Origin: VAXT01 sp963827725
GTDB taxonomy: Bacteria > Actinomycetota > Thermoleophilia > Gaiellales > Gaiellaceae
DNA: 64,000 nucleotides
Reading direction: 5' to 3'
NCBI GenBank assembly: GCA_963827725.1
Contig: CAWHBM010000001.1
Span: 1,674,001 to 1,738,000 of the forward strand
Shown here piece after piece: positions 17,012-24,986 of the stretch. The notes below the pieces were generated by a model. The model was not told where the DNA came from, did no database searches, and was given only the letters and a program-made list of their open reading frames with translations. The position numbers and the translations under genes were made by a program. Positions within the stretch are counted from its first letter, which is position 1. Each line of letters starts with the position of its first letter.

Positions 17012-17453
17012 ATGGGCGAAATGACGGTCACGCGAGTGTTCGACGCGCCACGGGAGCTCGTTTGGAAAGCCTGGACGGAGCCCGAGCAGTTCGCGAGCTG
17101 GTTCGGGACGCCGCCTTACACCACGCCGCCGGCCACGGTCACCATGGACGTGAGGCCCGGCGGCAAGTGGGCCGCCACCATGGTCCACGAGACCGACGGC
17201 ACCGAGCTCCCTTTCCGCGGCGAGTACCGCGAAGTCGTCGAGCCCGAGCGCCTCGTCATGGCCTTCGAGGACACAAGCGACGAGAGCAGCTCCCGCGTCG
17301 AGGTGCTGACCGTCACCTTCACCGACCTCGGCGGCAAGACCGAGATCGTGGCCCATCAGGCCGGGAGCATGCCCGGACGAGGAGTACAAGGCGCTCGTCG
17401 ACGGTTATGGCAGCTTCTTCGACCAGCTCGAGAAGAACCTGGCGCAAGGCTGA
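17012..17453 (+). CDS. SRPBCC (AHSA1-like) protein, frameshifted near the 3' end
   Basis: START/AHSA1-fold ligand-binding protein. It begins MGEMTVTRVFDAPRELVWKAWTEPEQFASWFG and continues through RPGGKWAATM, LPFRGEYREVVEPERLVM and VEVLTVTFTDLGGKTEIV, the usual repeat pattern of the fold. After about 17370 the frame is lost; removing one base restores PDEEYKALVDGYGSFFDQLEKNLAQG, the expected C terminus, with stop at 17451-17453. Divergent from an ArsR gene, the classic genetic partner of this family. Ligand unknown. Confidence 0.85.
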
Positions 17454-17460
17454 GAGAGCA

Positions 17461-18115
17461 ATGACGCGAGTGAGAGCCGAGATCTCGATGTCGCTCGACG
17501 GCTTCGTCGCCGGCCCGAACCAGACACTCGAGGAGCCTCTCGGCGTGGGCGGTGAACGGCTGCACGAGTGGGTCGTCAAGCTCGAGAGCTGGCGCCGGCA
17601 GCACGGCCTCGAGGGCGGCGAGGCGAGCCCGGACGACGAGCTCGTCCAGGAGAGCGTCGCCTCGACGGGGGCCTATGTGATGGGCCGGCGCATGTTCAGC
17701 GGCGGCAAGGGCCCGTGGGACGACGACCCGAAGGCAGACGGCTGGTGGGGAGACGACACACCCTTCGACGTGCCCGTGTTCGTCGTCACGCACCACCCGC
17801 GCGAGACCGTCGTCAAGGAGGACGGGACGACTTTCAAGTTCGTGACCGAGGGGGTCGAGGCCGCGGTCGAGCAGGCGCGCGCCGCCTCCGGCGACAAGGA
17901 CGTCACCGTCTGCGGCGGAGCGAGCGTCATCCAGCAAGGCCTACGCCAGGGGCTGGTCGACGAGCTGCGGCTCCACCTGGCCCCGGTGCTCCTCGGTGGC
18001 GGTGTCCGCCTCTTCGAGGACGGCGAGACCGGTGACGCTCGAAGCGACGCGCGTGGTCGAGTCGCCCTTCGTCACCCACCTCGATTTCCGACCAAAGAGA
18101 GAGAAAGAGACCTGA
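17461..18115 (+). CDS. dihydrofolate-reductase-like (RibD C-terminal domain) protein, frameshifted near the 3' end
   Basis: Starts 7 bases after the SRPBCC stop. MTRVRAEISMSLDGFVAGPNQTLEEPLG is the usual opening of RibD_C/DHFR-like proteins; GAYVMGRRMFSGG, PVFVVTHHPRETV, and CGGASVIQQGLRQGLVDELRLHLAPVLLGGGVRLFE follow the NADPH-fold pattern. At about 18030 one extra base shifts the frame; without it the protein ends VTLEATRVVESPFVTHLDFRPKREKET. Substrate unknown; annotation as riboflavin or folate reductase would be unsafe. In the same transcription unit as the SRPBCC gene. Confidence 0.85.
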
Positions 18116-18127
18116 GCCTGAGATGAC

Positions 18128-18155
18128 AGGAGGCCCTGCGCGCGCAGGGCCTCCT
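18128..18155. terminator. bidirectional terminator hairpin
   Basis: A perfect 28-base palindrome, AGGAGGCCCTGCGC followed by its complement, between convergent genes ending at 18115 and 18170. Strong GC hairpin; no T-run, so termination efficiency is inferred. Confidence 0.75.
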
Positions 18156-18169
18156 CCGTCCGGTACCCG

Positions 18170-18673
18170 TCAGACCTCGAGCGACTTGCCGGTCTCGAGC
18201 AAGGTCTTCAGGTCGCTGAGGATCCAGCTCCAGCCGCCGCCGCCCTCGCGCAGCTTGGCCTCGGTCGAGACCTGCTCCGCGTGGATCGGCGCACCCTCCA
18301 GCTCGTGGGTCACGGTCAGCCTGGTGATGCCTCCGTTGTCCTCCTCGATGTCCCAGGTGACGCGCGTCGGCTGCTCGCCCGCGACGCCCTCGTCCCAGAG
18401 GGCGTGCCAGGTCTGGACGAGCTTCCGAGGCGGATCGGCCTCGATCACCTCGCCGTCGAGGAGCGCCTCGGGCATGCCCATCTCCTGCATCTCCGGCGTG
18501 GCGACGGCGCGGTACTTGCCGCCCGGCTTCAGGTCGTACTCGGCGATCGCGTGGTAGCCGTACTTCGCCGTCCACTCGGGGCTCGTGATCGCCTCCCAGA
18601 TCGCCTCCGGCGTGGCGTTGATGTAGACACGATGGACCTGCGTGGTCACCGCCGTCTCGGTCGTCGTGCTCAT
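18170..18673 (-). CDS. SRPBCC (AHSA1-like) protein
   Basis: A 167-residue ligand-binding protein of the START/AHSA1 fold: VHRVYINATPEAIWEAITSPEWTAKYGYHAIAEYDLKPGGKYRAVAT, then GEVIEADPPRKLVQTWHALWD and a C-terminal GGGGWSWILSDLKTLLETGKSLEV helix. Start ATG at 18673 overlaps the stop of the upstream ArsR gene (ATGA), so the two are one operon. This is the second ArsR/SRPBCC pair within 2.4 kb; the two SRPBCC proteins differ clearly in sequence. Confidence 0.9.
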   Translation of the reverse strand: MSTTTETAVTTQVHRVYINATPEAIWEAITSPEWTAKYGYHAIAEYDLKPGGKYRAVATPEMQEMGMPEALLDGEVIEADPPRKLVQTWHALWDEGVAGEQPTRVTWDIEEDNGGITRLTVTHELEGAPIHAEQVSTEAKLREGGGGWSWILSDLKTLLETGKSLEV

Positions 18674-18990
18674 GCTGTTTCCTCCAGTTCGTGTTTGAGG
18701 TCTGCGAGCGCCGACACCTGGCGCTCCGTGTACTTGTCGATCCACCGGTCGTGGATCAGCCGGATCGGCACCGGGTTCAGGAAGTGCAGCTTCTCCCGGC
18801 CCGCGCGGCGCGTGACGACGAGGCCCGCGTCTTCGAGGACGCGCAGGTGCTTCATGACGCCGAAGCGCGTCATCTCCAGCTCCGACTCGAGCTCCGTGAG
18901 CGTACGGCCGTCACGCGTGAAGAGCCGGTCGAGCAAGAAACGCCGCGTCGGGTCGGCGAGCGCCTTGAACACGCGGTCGTCGTCAGTCAT
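18670..18990 (-). CDS. ArsR-family regulator
   Basis: Winged-helix repressor: DDDRVFKALADPTRRFLLDRLFTRDGRTLTELESELEMTRFGVMKHLRVLEDAGLVVTRRAGREKLHFLNPVPIRLIHDRWIDKYTERQ. No metal-binding Cys pair. This variant, with NPVPI..IHDRWI, is the kind regularly found with an AHSA1 partner. Start taken at 18990 (MTDDDRVF); ATG at 19002 is an alternative. The gene is preceded directly by a 16-bp palindrome (19005-19020) that is likely its own operator. Confidence 0.9.
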   Translation of the reverse strand: MTDDDRVFKALADPTRRFLLDRLFTRDGRTLTELESELEMTRFGVMKHLRVLEDAGLVVTRRAGREKLHFLNPVPIRLIHDRWIDKYTERQVSALADLKHELEETA

Positions 18991-19004
18991 GGTCAGGATC
19001 ATAT

Positions 19005-19020
19005 GTGACCTAATAGTCAC
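19005..19020. promoter_or_regulatory. palindromic operator of the ArsR/SRPBCC operon
   Basis: GTGAC-CTAATA-GTCAC, a perfect 5-bp inverted repeat with an AT-rich centre, directly upstream of the ArsR start. Size and symmetry suit an ArsR dimer; autorepression is inferred. Confidence 0.65.
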
Positions 19021-19034
19021 CTGTCAAGCAAGAG

Positions 19035-19058
19035 AAAGGCCCCGTCTCCGGGGCCTTT
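19035..19058 (-). terminator. intrinsic terminator after the peroxiredoxin gene
   Basis: AAAGGCCCCG-TCTC-CGGGGCCTTT: a 10-bp stem with a 4-base loop, T-rich on the distal arm, 14 bases beyond the peroxiredoxin stop. It closes the ten-gene leftward directon and may also stop transcription from the other side. Confidence 0.85.
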
Positions 19059-19071
19059 CGGTTCGGGATTG

Positions 19072-19761
19072 TCAGATCTTGGCGCCGACCGGCGAGCGCT
19101 CGCCGGCAGGCTGCGGCACGATCCGGATGTACGGCTTGGGCGATTCCCAGCCGTCCGGGTAAGTCTCCTTCGCCTCGTCGTCCGAGACCGAGCCGGCGAT
19201 GATCACGTCGTCGCCCTGCTGCCAGTTCACCGGCGTCGCGACCTTGTGGTCGGCCGTTAGCTGGAGCGAGTCGATCACGCGGATCACCTCGTCGAAGTTG
19301 CGGCCCGTCGTCATCGGATAGACGAGGATCAGCTTGAGCTTCTTGTCCGGGCCGACGACGAAGACGTTGCGCACGGTCTGGTTGTCCGCGGGCGTTCGCT
19401 CGGCCGGGTCGCCGGACGTCTCCGCGGGAAGCATGTTGTAGAGCTTCGAGACGTTGAAGTCGGCGTCGCCGATCATCGGGTAGTTGGGCGCGTGCCCTTG
19501 CGTCTCCTCGATGTCCTTCGACCAGTCGGAGTGCTTGTCGACCGAATCGACGGAGAGCCCGATGATCTTGGTGTTCCGGCGGTCGAACTCGGGCTTGATC
19601 CTCGCCATGTACCCGAGCTCGGTCGTGCAGACCGGCGTGAAGTCCTTGGGGTGCGAGAAGAGCACGCCCCAGGAATCGCCGAGCCAGTCGTGGAAGCGGA
19701 TCTTCCCCTCTGTCGTCTCCGCCTCGAAATCAGGTGCGGTATCGCCTATCTGTAGTCCCAT
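19072..19761 (-). CDS. 1-Cys peroxiredoxin (Prx6-type)
   Basis: Reduces hydrogen peroxide and organic peroxides in the cytosol. The peroxidatic Cys is in SHPKDFTPVCTTELGYMAR, about residue 45; there is no resolving Cys further on, so this is the 1-Cys Prx6 class. At 229 residues it has the extended C-terminal domain of that class (ATPVNWQQGDDVIIAGSVSDDEAKETYPDGW). AGGAGGAG lies just before the ATG. The gene 29 bases upstream encodes a GST-like protein; Prx6 enzymes are known to use a GST as reductant helper, although actinobacteria usually lack glutathione. Confidence 0.95.
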   Translation of the reverse strand: MGLQIGDTAPDFEAETTEGKIRFHDWLGDSWGVLFSHPKDFTPVCTTELGYMARIKPEFDRRNTKIIGLSVDSVDKHSDWSKDIEETQGHAPNYPMIGDADFNVSKLYNMLPAETSGDPAERTPADNQTVRNVFVVGPDKKLKLILVYPMTTGRNFDEVIRVIDSLQLTADHKVATPVNWQQGDDVIIAGSVSDDEAKETYPDGWESPKPYIRIVPQPAGERSPVGAKI

Positions 19762-19790
19762 CTGCTCCTCCTCTTCGTACAGTTTTCTTC

Positions 19791-20489
19791 CTACGTCGCT
19801 ACCGCCTGCCCTGTGACCTGGGCGATGTAGCCACGCACGTCGCCTGCCGGTTCCGTGTACGCCTCGCCGAGCGCAGATTCCACACGCTGCATGTAGTCCG
19901 TCGCCCAGCTCGGAAGCTGTGTGTCCGAGACGGCGAGGAACTCCAGCGTGCAGACGAGGCGGATGTCCGCAATCGACGGACTGTCACCACCCCCGATGAA
20001 GCCTCCGTCGGTCCCGTAGAAGCGGCGATACGTGTCGAGCACGCCCGGGATAGCTTCCTCCGCTGCCTTGCGCGCGGCTTCCTTGTCCTCGTCGGAGGCT
20101 TCCGTCGAAGCGACCTCGCCCGGGTAGCCGGCGAAGCTGAGCCGTGGATAGGTAGCGCGCGCGACGAGCGGGTAGAGCATGCTCATCGTGTAGAAGTTCG
20201 CGCCGTCGACCATCGCGCGAGAGCCAAGGTCGGTTGGGTACAGGTCTTCTCGCCCCTCGCGGCTGGCGAGGTACATCATCACCGCACAGCTCTCGCCGAG
20301 GACGCCGTTCGGGAGCTCGTCCGTCTCGATCGTCGGCGTGAGCCCGGCCGGGTACTTCGCGAGGTACTCCTCACCCTGTGTCTGACCCCAGACGTTTTCT
20401 TCTTCGACCGGCAGTCCGGCGGCGCGCACAAAGACGCGGACGGACATGTTGTTGACGCTCGGCGGAAGCATGTTCAGCTTCATGGTCAC
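19791..20489 (-). CDS. glutathione S-transferase family protein
   Basis: A 232-residue protein with an N-terminal thioredoxin fold (MKLNMLPPSVNNMSVRVFVRAAGLPVEEENV, then AKYPAGLTPTIETDELPNGVLGESCAVMMYLA, where ESCA is the ES thiol-cofactor motif) and a helical C-terminal domain with SPSIADIRLVCTLEFL, the usual folding motif with Asp. Cofactor may be another thiol, because the inferred phylum normally makes mycothiol. Lies between a MetE-like gene and a peroxiredoxin gene, pointing to thiol-dependent detoxification. Confidence 0.85.
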   Translation of the reverse strand: MTMKLNMLPPSVNNMSVRVFVRAAGLPVEEENVWGQTQGEEYLAKYPAGLTPTIETDELPNGVLGESCAVMMYLASREGREDLYPTDLGSRAMVDGANFYTMSMLYPLVARATYPRLSFAGYPGEVASTEASDEDKEAARKAAEEAIPGVLDTYRRFYGTDGGFIGGGDSPSIADIRLVCTLEFLAVSDTQLPSWATDYMQRVESALGEAYTEPAGDVRGYIAQVTGQAVAT

Positions 20490-20507
20490 GGCGGCATCCC
20501 CTCTCGA

Positions 20508-21533
20508 TTAGCTTCCTAGAGCTGGATCTTCTCGCACGAGGCGCGCACCGGCAACCATCGACTGCAGCTTGCGTACCGCCAGCTCGCGGGACAGGTACTT
20601 CATCCCGCAATCGGGCGCTACGGCAAGCCGTTCCGACCCAACAACCGCAAGCGCGCCCCGAATCCGGTCCGCGACGAGCTCGGGCGTCTCGACCTCGCTC
20701 GAGCCGAGGTCGAGGACTCCAAGGACGATCGACTTGTCGGGGACCTCCCGCAGCACCTCCGGGTCGAGGTTCGGCTGTGCTGCCTCGAGCGAGAGGTGCG
20801 TCGCTGCACAGTCGTTCAGCTCGCGCAGGAACGGGTAGCCGGCGAGTCGGTCGTGGACGATGTGCGCGTAGCCGAAACACGTGTGGAGGACGGTCTCGCC
20901 CTCGATGCCCTCCAGCGCTCGGTCGATCGCCTCGACTGCGTACTCCCGCGCCGGCTCGGGGCGAGCCTGGAGATACGGCTCGTCGATCTGGACGACGTCG
21001 GCGCCGGCCGCCTTCAGATCGCGCAGCTCCTCGTTGACGGCCTCCGCATAGGCGAGCGCGAGGCTCCGACCGTCGGGGTAGTGGTCGTTCTGGGCCTGCT
21101 GCGTCATCGTGAACGGGCCCGGGACCGTGATCTTGATCCGCCGGTCGGTGATCGCGCGGAGAAACTCCACGTCCCGAACCTCGACCGGCCGCGTGCGGCG
21201 GATCGGGCCGACGACGCGCGGCACGGGGTTCTCGTGACCCGTTCGGTCGAGCGCCACGCCGGGCTCGTCCAGGTCGACGCCGTCGAGCGCGGTCGCGAAG
21301 CGGTTCGAATAGCTCTCCCGCCGCATCTCGCCGTCAGTGATCACGTCGACTCCGGCACGCTCCATGTCCTGCACGGCGAGCCGGGTCGCGTCGTCTTGGG
21401 CCTCCTCGAGGAACGGCTCCGGCACGCGCCAGAGCTCGCGCGCGCGCACACGTGGCGGCAACCGGGCTCCGAGCCGCTCCCGGTCGATCAGCCACTCTGG
21501 CTGGGGATAACTGCCGACGACGTGAGTGAGCAC
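20508..21533 (-). CDS. MetE C-terminal-like (cobalamin-independent methionine synthase II family) protein
   Basis: A 341-residue single-domain TIM-barrel protein. Starts HVVGSYPQPEWLIDRERLG; zinc ligands appear as the His and Cys of LHTCFGYAH (about residues 220-225) and a Cys in APDCGMKYLSR near the C terminus. VQIDEPYLQ is the family's barrel motif. Too short for classical MetE (about 750 residues), which has a second folate-binding half. Relatives include archaeal MetE, and also alkyltransferases such as epoxyalkane:coenzyme M transferase, so methionine synthesis should not be assumed. It follows the CoA-ligase gene by only 2 bases. Confidence 0.85.
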   Translation of the reverse strand: MLTHVVGSYPQPEWLIDRERLGARLPPRVRARELWRVPEPFLEEAQDDATRLAVQDMERAGVDVITDGEMRRESYSNRFATALDGVDLDEPGVALDRTGHENPVPRVVGPIRRTRPVEVRDVEFLRAITDRRIKITVPGPFTMTQQAQNDHYPDGRSLALAYAEAVNEELRDLKAAGADVVQIDEPYLQARPEPAREYAVEAIDRALEGIEGETVLHTCFGYAHIVHDRLAGYPFLRELNDCAATHLSLEAAQPNLDPEVLREVPDKSIVLGVLDLGSSEVETPELVADRIRGALAVVGSERLAVAPDCGMKYLSRELAVRKLQSMVAGARLVREDPALGS

Positions 21534-21535
21534 CG

Positions 21536-22779
21536 CTAGCGCCCGACGAGCGTCGATTTGTATTCGCTGCGCCGCAGGCTTCCAAACGGCACGAGCTCGA
21601 CACTCGTCTGGACGACGAGCACCTCGCGCAGACGCTCCCGGATCGCCTCGGCGAGCCCGTCGTCCGCCTTCGTCTCCCGCGCGAGCTCGACGGTCACCGG
21701 CAGCGGCGGCTCCTGCTTGATTCCCTTGGCGCGTGGCTTGACGAGGATGTGGCCGCTGACGCCCGGAGCAAAGGCGCTCACGACCTCCCGGATCGCGGCG
21801 GGAAAGACGTTGACGCCGCGGACGATGAGCATGTCGTCGGTTCGACCGATGCAGCGGATGCGCGGGCCCGTGCGGCCGCAGGGGCAGGGGCTCGTCCGAA
21901 CACGGATGTGATCGCGCGTGCGGAAGCGCAGGAGCGGAGCAGCACGATGACGTAGATGGGTCAAGACGAGCTCGCCGGTCGCGTCGTCGTCCATCGCGAT
22001 CGCCTCGCCCGTCTCAGGGTCGATCAGCTCCGCGTGGACGAAGCCGCGCGCGCCGAGATGCATCCCATCCTGCTCTTCGCACTCGCCCCAGAGCGAGACG
22101 CCGATGTCGCCGATGCCCATCGCCTCGGTCACCTTCGCGCCCCAGCCCTCTTCGAGCTTCGCGCGGAAGGCCGGCTCGCCGCCGCCGGGCTCGCCCGCCA
22201 CGAGCACGCGCTCGACGCTCGACCCGTTGAGATCGAAGTTCTCCGCCAGGTAGGCGGCGTACGAGGGCGTCAGCACCACAGCCTCGGGCTCGAGCAACTC
22301 CACGGCCCGGATCAGCCGCTCCGTGTTGCCGGTGCCGACCGGGATGTGCACGAGGCCGATTCGCTCGAACGACGCGAGCGCGGCGCCGGCCACGAAGGGC
22401 CCGGCGTTGTAGGTGGAGACGATGCGCTGCCCGGGGACGATGCCGGACGCGGCGTAGCTCCGCGCCGAGGCGCTCACCCAGTTGTCGAGATCGCCGGCCG
22501 TGAGCGGGACGTAGCTGGGTGCGCCGGTGGTGCCACTCGTCGAGTAGATGCGGACGATCTCGGAGGCGTCGCGCACAGGTGCGCGCCGAACGGATTCTCG
22601 GGCGTGACCGTCTCGCGGAGCTCGCGCTTCTCGGTGAGCGGCAGCCGGGCGATGTCCGCGAGCCCGCCTGCTCCTGCCCCCGCGAGCTTTTCGCGGTAAA
22701 AGGCCGATCGCTCGAGCAGGTAGGCGAGCTGGGTGCGATAGCTCTCGTCGTCGAGAGCGAGCTGCGCGTCCCAGGGCAG
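21536..22779 (-). CDS. phenylacetate-CoA ligase-like (PaaK) AMP-forming ligase, frameshifted
   Basis: Acid:CoA ligase of the adenylate-forming class: IYSTSGTTGAPSYVPLT is the phosphate loop, followed by GNTERLIRAVELLEPEAVVLTPSYAAYLAE, RFRTRDHIRVRTSPCPCGRTGPRIRCIGRTDDMLIVRGVNVFPAAI, all hallmarks of PaaK-like enzymes. N-terminal part (PWDAQLALDDESYRTQLAYLLERSAFYREKLA) is in another frame; a two-base insertion near 22575 explains it. No ATG, GTG or TTG begins that segment; CTG at 22779 gives a natural start 4 bases after the lyase stop, whereas ATG at 22869 would add Arg-rich sequence. Acid substrate unknown. Confidence 0.85.
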
Positions 22780-22783
22780 CGTC

Positions 22784-23530
22784 TCAGCGCTCGTACTCGA
22801 TCGCCTCCTCGGCCTCTGCGGCCATGTGCGGGCCGAGGGGATGCTCCTGCTCCTCGGCCAGGTGCGCAAGCAGGCCGGCCGTGCGAGCGAGAATCGGCAC
22901 CCCTTTTACAGCCGCCGTCGGAAAGCCGAGGTCGAGCAGCACCGCCGCGATCGGCATGGCGACGTTCATCGTCAGCGGCTTGCCCCAGACGTCGGCCACG
23001 GCATCGCGGAAGTTGCGCGCGAGCAAGACGTGCGGCCCACTCACCCCGCGCTCGTCGGCGAGCTCGAGAATCCGCTCGGCGCGAGGGTCGAGCGGCCGGT
23101 GAACCGGGTGGCCGAAGCCGGGCACCTTGCCGCCGGCCGCATGAATCTCCTGCGCGATCTCCAGCGGCTCCCGACCCGACGCAACTGCCTCCTCGAGCAG
23201 CCGCGCGCATTCCTCAGACGTGCCGAGGACGACCGGGCCGGCGCCGAGGATCCCCGCCGCGACGGCCCCTTGCAGAGAGCCCGGATCGGCGGCGAGCGTC
23301 ATCCGAGCGGCGACATTGGTCGGCATCATCCCGTGCTCGGCGATCGCGACGAGCAGCAGGTCGAGGAAGAAGCGCTGGTCGTCGGTCGGCTCGTCGCCGG
23401 TGAGCAGCAGGTGAAAGTACTCGGTGAAGCTCAACCGGCCCATGAGGTCGCCGGTCAGGTCGCGTCCCCGCACCTCGACCCTGTCGGGATACGCCTGGCC
23501 GATCCGGGTTACATGGTCGTCGCGCCCCAT
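22784..23530 (-). CDS. short citrate-synthase-like protein (citryl-CoA lyase type)
   Basis: Only 248 residues, little more than half of a citrate synthase, but spanning the catalytic part: LSFTEYFHLLLTGDEPTDDQR, LVAIAEHGMMPTNVAARMTL (active-site His), VPGFGHPVHRPLDPRAERIL (second His) and VKGVPILARTAGLLAHLAEEQEHPLG. Short homologues of this kind include citryl-CoA lyases and the C-terminal domain of ATP-citrate lyase, which cleave or form a C-C bond in an acyl-CoA. The next gene encodes an acyl-CoA ligase, so activation followed by cleavage is an attractive reading. Substrate unknown. Confidence 0.8.
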   Translation of the reverse strand: MGRDDHVTRIGQAYPDRVEVRGRDLTGDLMGRLSFTEYFHLLLTGDEPTDDQRFFLDLLLVAIAEHGMMPTNVAARMTLAADPGSLQGAVAAGILGAGPVVLGTSEECARLLEEAVASGREPLEIAQEIHAAGGKVPGFGHPVHRPLDPRAERILELADERGVSGPHVLLARNFRDAVADVWGKPLTMNVAMPIAAVLLDLGFPTAAVKGVPILARTAGLLAHLAEEQEHPLGPHMAAEAEEAIEYER

Positions 23531-23558
23531 GGCGCGAGGGTAACCGCCTCGGGCGCTC

Positions 23559-23966
23559 CTAGTCGCCCTTGTCCGGGATCACGACGTAGCGAACGGGCAC
23601 TCCCTCGAGGCTGTGTTGCGGCGCGCTGTCGGTCCCGATCGACTCGACGAGGCCCTCCTGCTCGTCCGGACGCACGGCAACCACGATCTCGTCCGCGGGG
23701 AAGGTCGCCAGAGCGTCGCGAATCGCGAGACCGACGTTCGCCTCGCCGGCGACGGCCTCGACTGTCTCGCCAGGAAGCTCCTCGGCGGTTTTCTCCGCGA
23801 CCTCCTCCGCATGACCGAAGGCTTTCTGGTCGTTGGCGAGCCAGTCGAGCGCGCCTTGCCGTACCACCGGCACGACGACCTTGATCGTGTCGGCGGCCCC
23901 GACATGCGCGCGCAAGACGTCCTCGGCGTGCTCGGCAGTGCTGACGACGAGGACGTTCCTACCCAT
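23559..23966 (-). CDS. universal-stress-like alpha/beta protein
   Basis: A 135-residue protein with alternating strands and helices: MGRNVLVVSTAEHAEDVLRAH, TIKVVVPVV, a central Glu-rich helix, VEAVAGEANVGLAIRDALATFPADEIVVAVRPDEQ, and a last strand VPVRYVVIP. Layout resembles a universal stress protein domain, but I do not see the G-2x-G-9x-G(S/T) nucleotide motif, so ATP binding is doubtful. Located between the SIS gene and the citrate-synthase-like gene with gaps of about 30 bases. Function unknown. Confidence 0.65.
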   Translation of the reverse strand: MGRNVLVVSTAEHAEDVLRAHVGAADTIKVVVPVVRQGALDWLANDQKAFGHAEEVAEKTAEELPGETVEAVAGEANVGLAIRDALATFPADEIVVAVRPDEQEGLVESIGTDSAPQHSLEGVPVRYVVIPDKGD

Positions 23967-23999
23967 GGCGGAAACGTATCGTCGGAAGACGCGTGCCGC

Positions 24000-24944
24000 T
24001 CACAGCTCGATTTGCGCGAGAGCCGCCCGCCGAGGAGGATCGTCGCGGCCGAAGCTGTCGGGATCGCTCCCCAGCGCTTCGGCGCACTCGAGTGCGATTC
24101 GCTGCACGCTCACCGTCAACGGGAAGATCGACAGCGGTTCGCCGAGATCGGGCGCTCGGATCTCGTGCACGGTCGCGCCGTAGACGCGCACCAGGCCGGC
24201 GACTTCGGCAAGCCGCGGGGAATGCGGCCCGCCGCCGTCCAGGCAGATCAGCGTGTCCTCCGGACCGAGCGCGACCGACGGGCCGTGCAGCAGCTGTTCG
24301 ACAGACAGCCCTTCCGTGAAGGTCTTTGCTGTCTCACGCACCTTGAGTGCCCCTTCGGCCGCCGTCCACTGGTTCAGTCCGCCCCCGACGAACTCGAGGC
24401 CGCGTGAGGGCGGCGTCACGCCAAGTGGAGAAGCAAGGGCCGCCTCGACCGCATCGGGCACCGCGGCGAGATCGCCGAGATCGGCGCCCGAAGCGACGGC
24501 GAGCTGGGCCAAGCGAAGTAACGCGCCCAGGTGGCTCGCCGTGTACGCCGACGAGGTTTCCTGAGGGACGGTCTCGATGTCGACGTCGGCGACGCCCTGA
24601 CCGGAGATGACGACGCAGGCAGCACCCTCGCGACGAGCGCGGTCGAGAACGGCATTGGTGAAGCGGTTCCCGCCGGTGTGGCTGAGCAGGATGAGCCCGT
24701 CCCCGTCCGTCGGGCGTGGCCCGTCCAGCGCGGCGTCCGCTGCCTGAACCGGCCAGGCCTCGATTCCGGCCGCTCGGAGTAGATGGGCTCCTTGATTGGC
24801 GGCATGCCAGCTCGTCCCCGTCCCGACGACAAAGGTGCGGCGGCCGCGAAGCTTGGCGGCGGCGGCTTGGATGCCCCCCTCATCGTCGAGGAGCTGCCGA
24901 AGTGCGGACGGCTGACCGGCCATGGTCTTGCGCATCTCGCTCAC
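24000..24944 (-). CDS. double SIS-domain protein (sugar isomerase/aminotransferase-like)
   Basis: A 314-residue protein with two phosphosugar-binding SIS domains. First: GRRTFVVGTGTSWHAANQGAHLLRAAG, LILLSHTGGNRFTNAVLDRAR (the serine/threonine sugar-phosphate loop). Second: GLEFVGGGLNQWTAAEGALKVRETAKTFTEGLSVEQLLHGP, like the isomerase half of glucosamine-6-phosphate synthase, including the LKVRE Glu. It lacks a glutaminase domain, so it is an isomerase or deaminase of an amino-sugar phosphate, or a sensor of one. Start GTG 24944. Part of the leftward directon. Confidence 0.85.
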   Translation of the reverse strand: MSEMRKTMAGQPSALRQLLDDEGGIQAAAAKLRGRRTFVVGTGTSWHAANQGAHLLRAAGIEAWPVQAADAALDGPRPTDGDGLILLSHTGGNRFTNAVLDRARREGAACVVISGQGVADVDIETVPQETSSAYTASHLGALLRLAQLAVASGADLGDLAAVPDAVEAALASPLGVTPPSRGLEFVGGGLNQWTAAEGALKVRETAKTFTEGLSVEQLLHGPSVALGPEDTLICLDGGGPHSPRLAEVAGLVRVYGATVHEIRAPDLGEPLSIFPLTVSVQRIALECAEALGSDPDSFGRDDPPRRAALAQIEL

Positions 24945-24986
24945 GGCGACACTCTTTCAAGGGGCCAGAGGCGGTGTCGGACGCGC

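Noticed and set aside
20489..21560. Possible SAM or cobalamin riboswitch for the MetE-like gene
   Set aside because: The gene follows the ligase stop by 2 bases, leaving no leader region; no conserved riboswitch core was seen.
22780..22869. ATG at 22869 as the start of the CoA ligase
   Set aside because: It would add 30 mostly Arg/Ser/Pro residues and overlap the lyase gene by 86 bases; the conserved N terminus begins near 22779.
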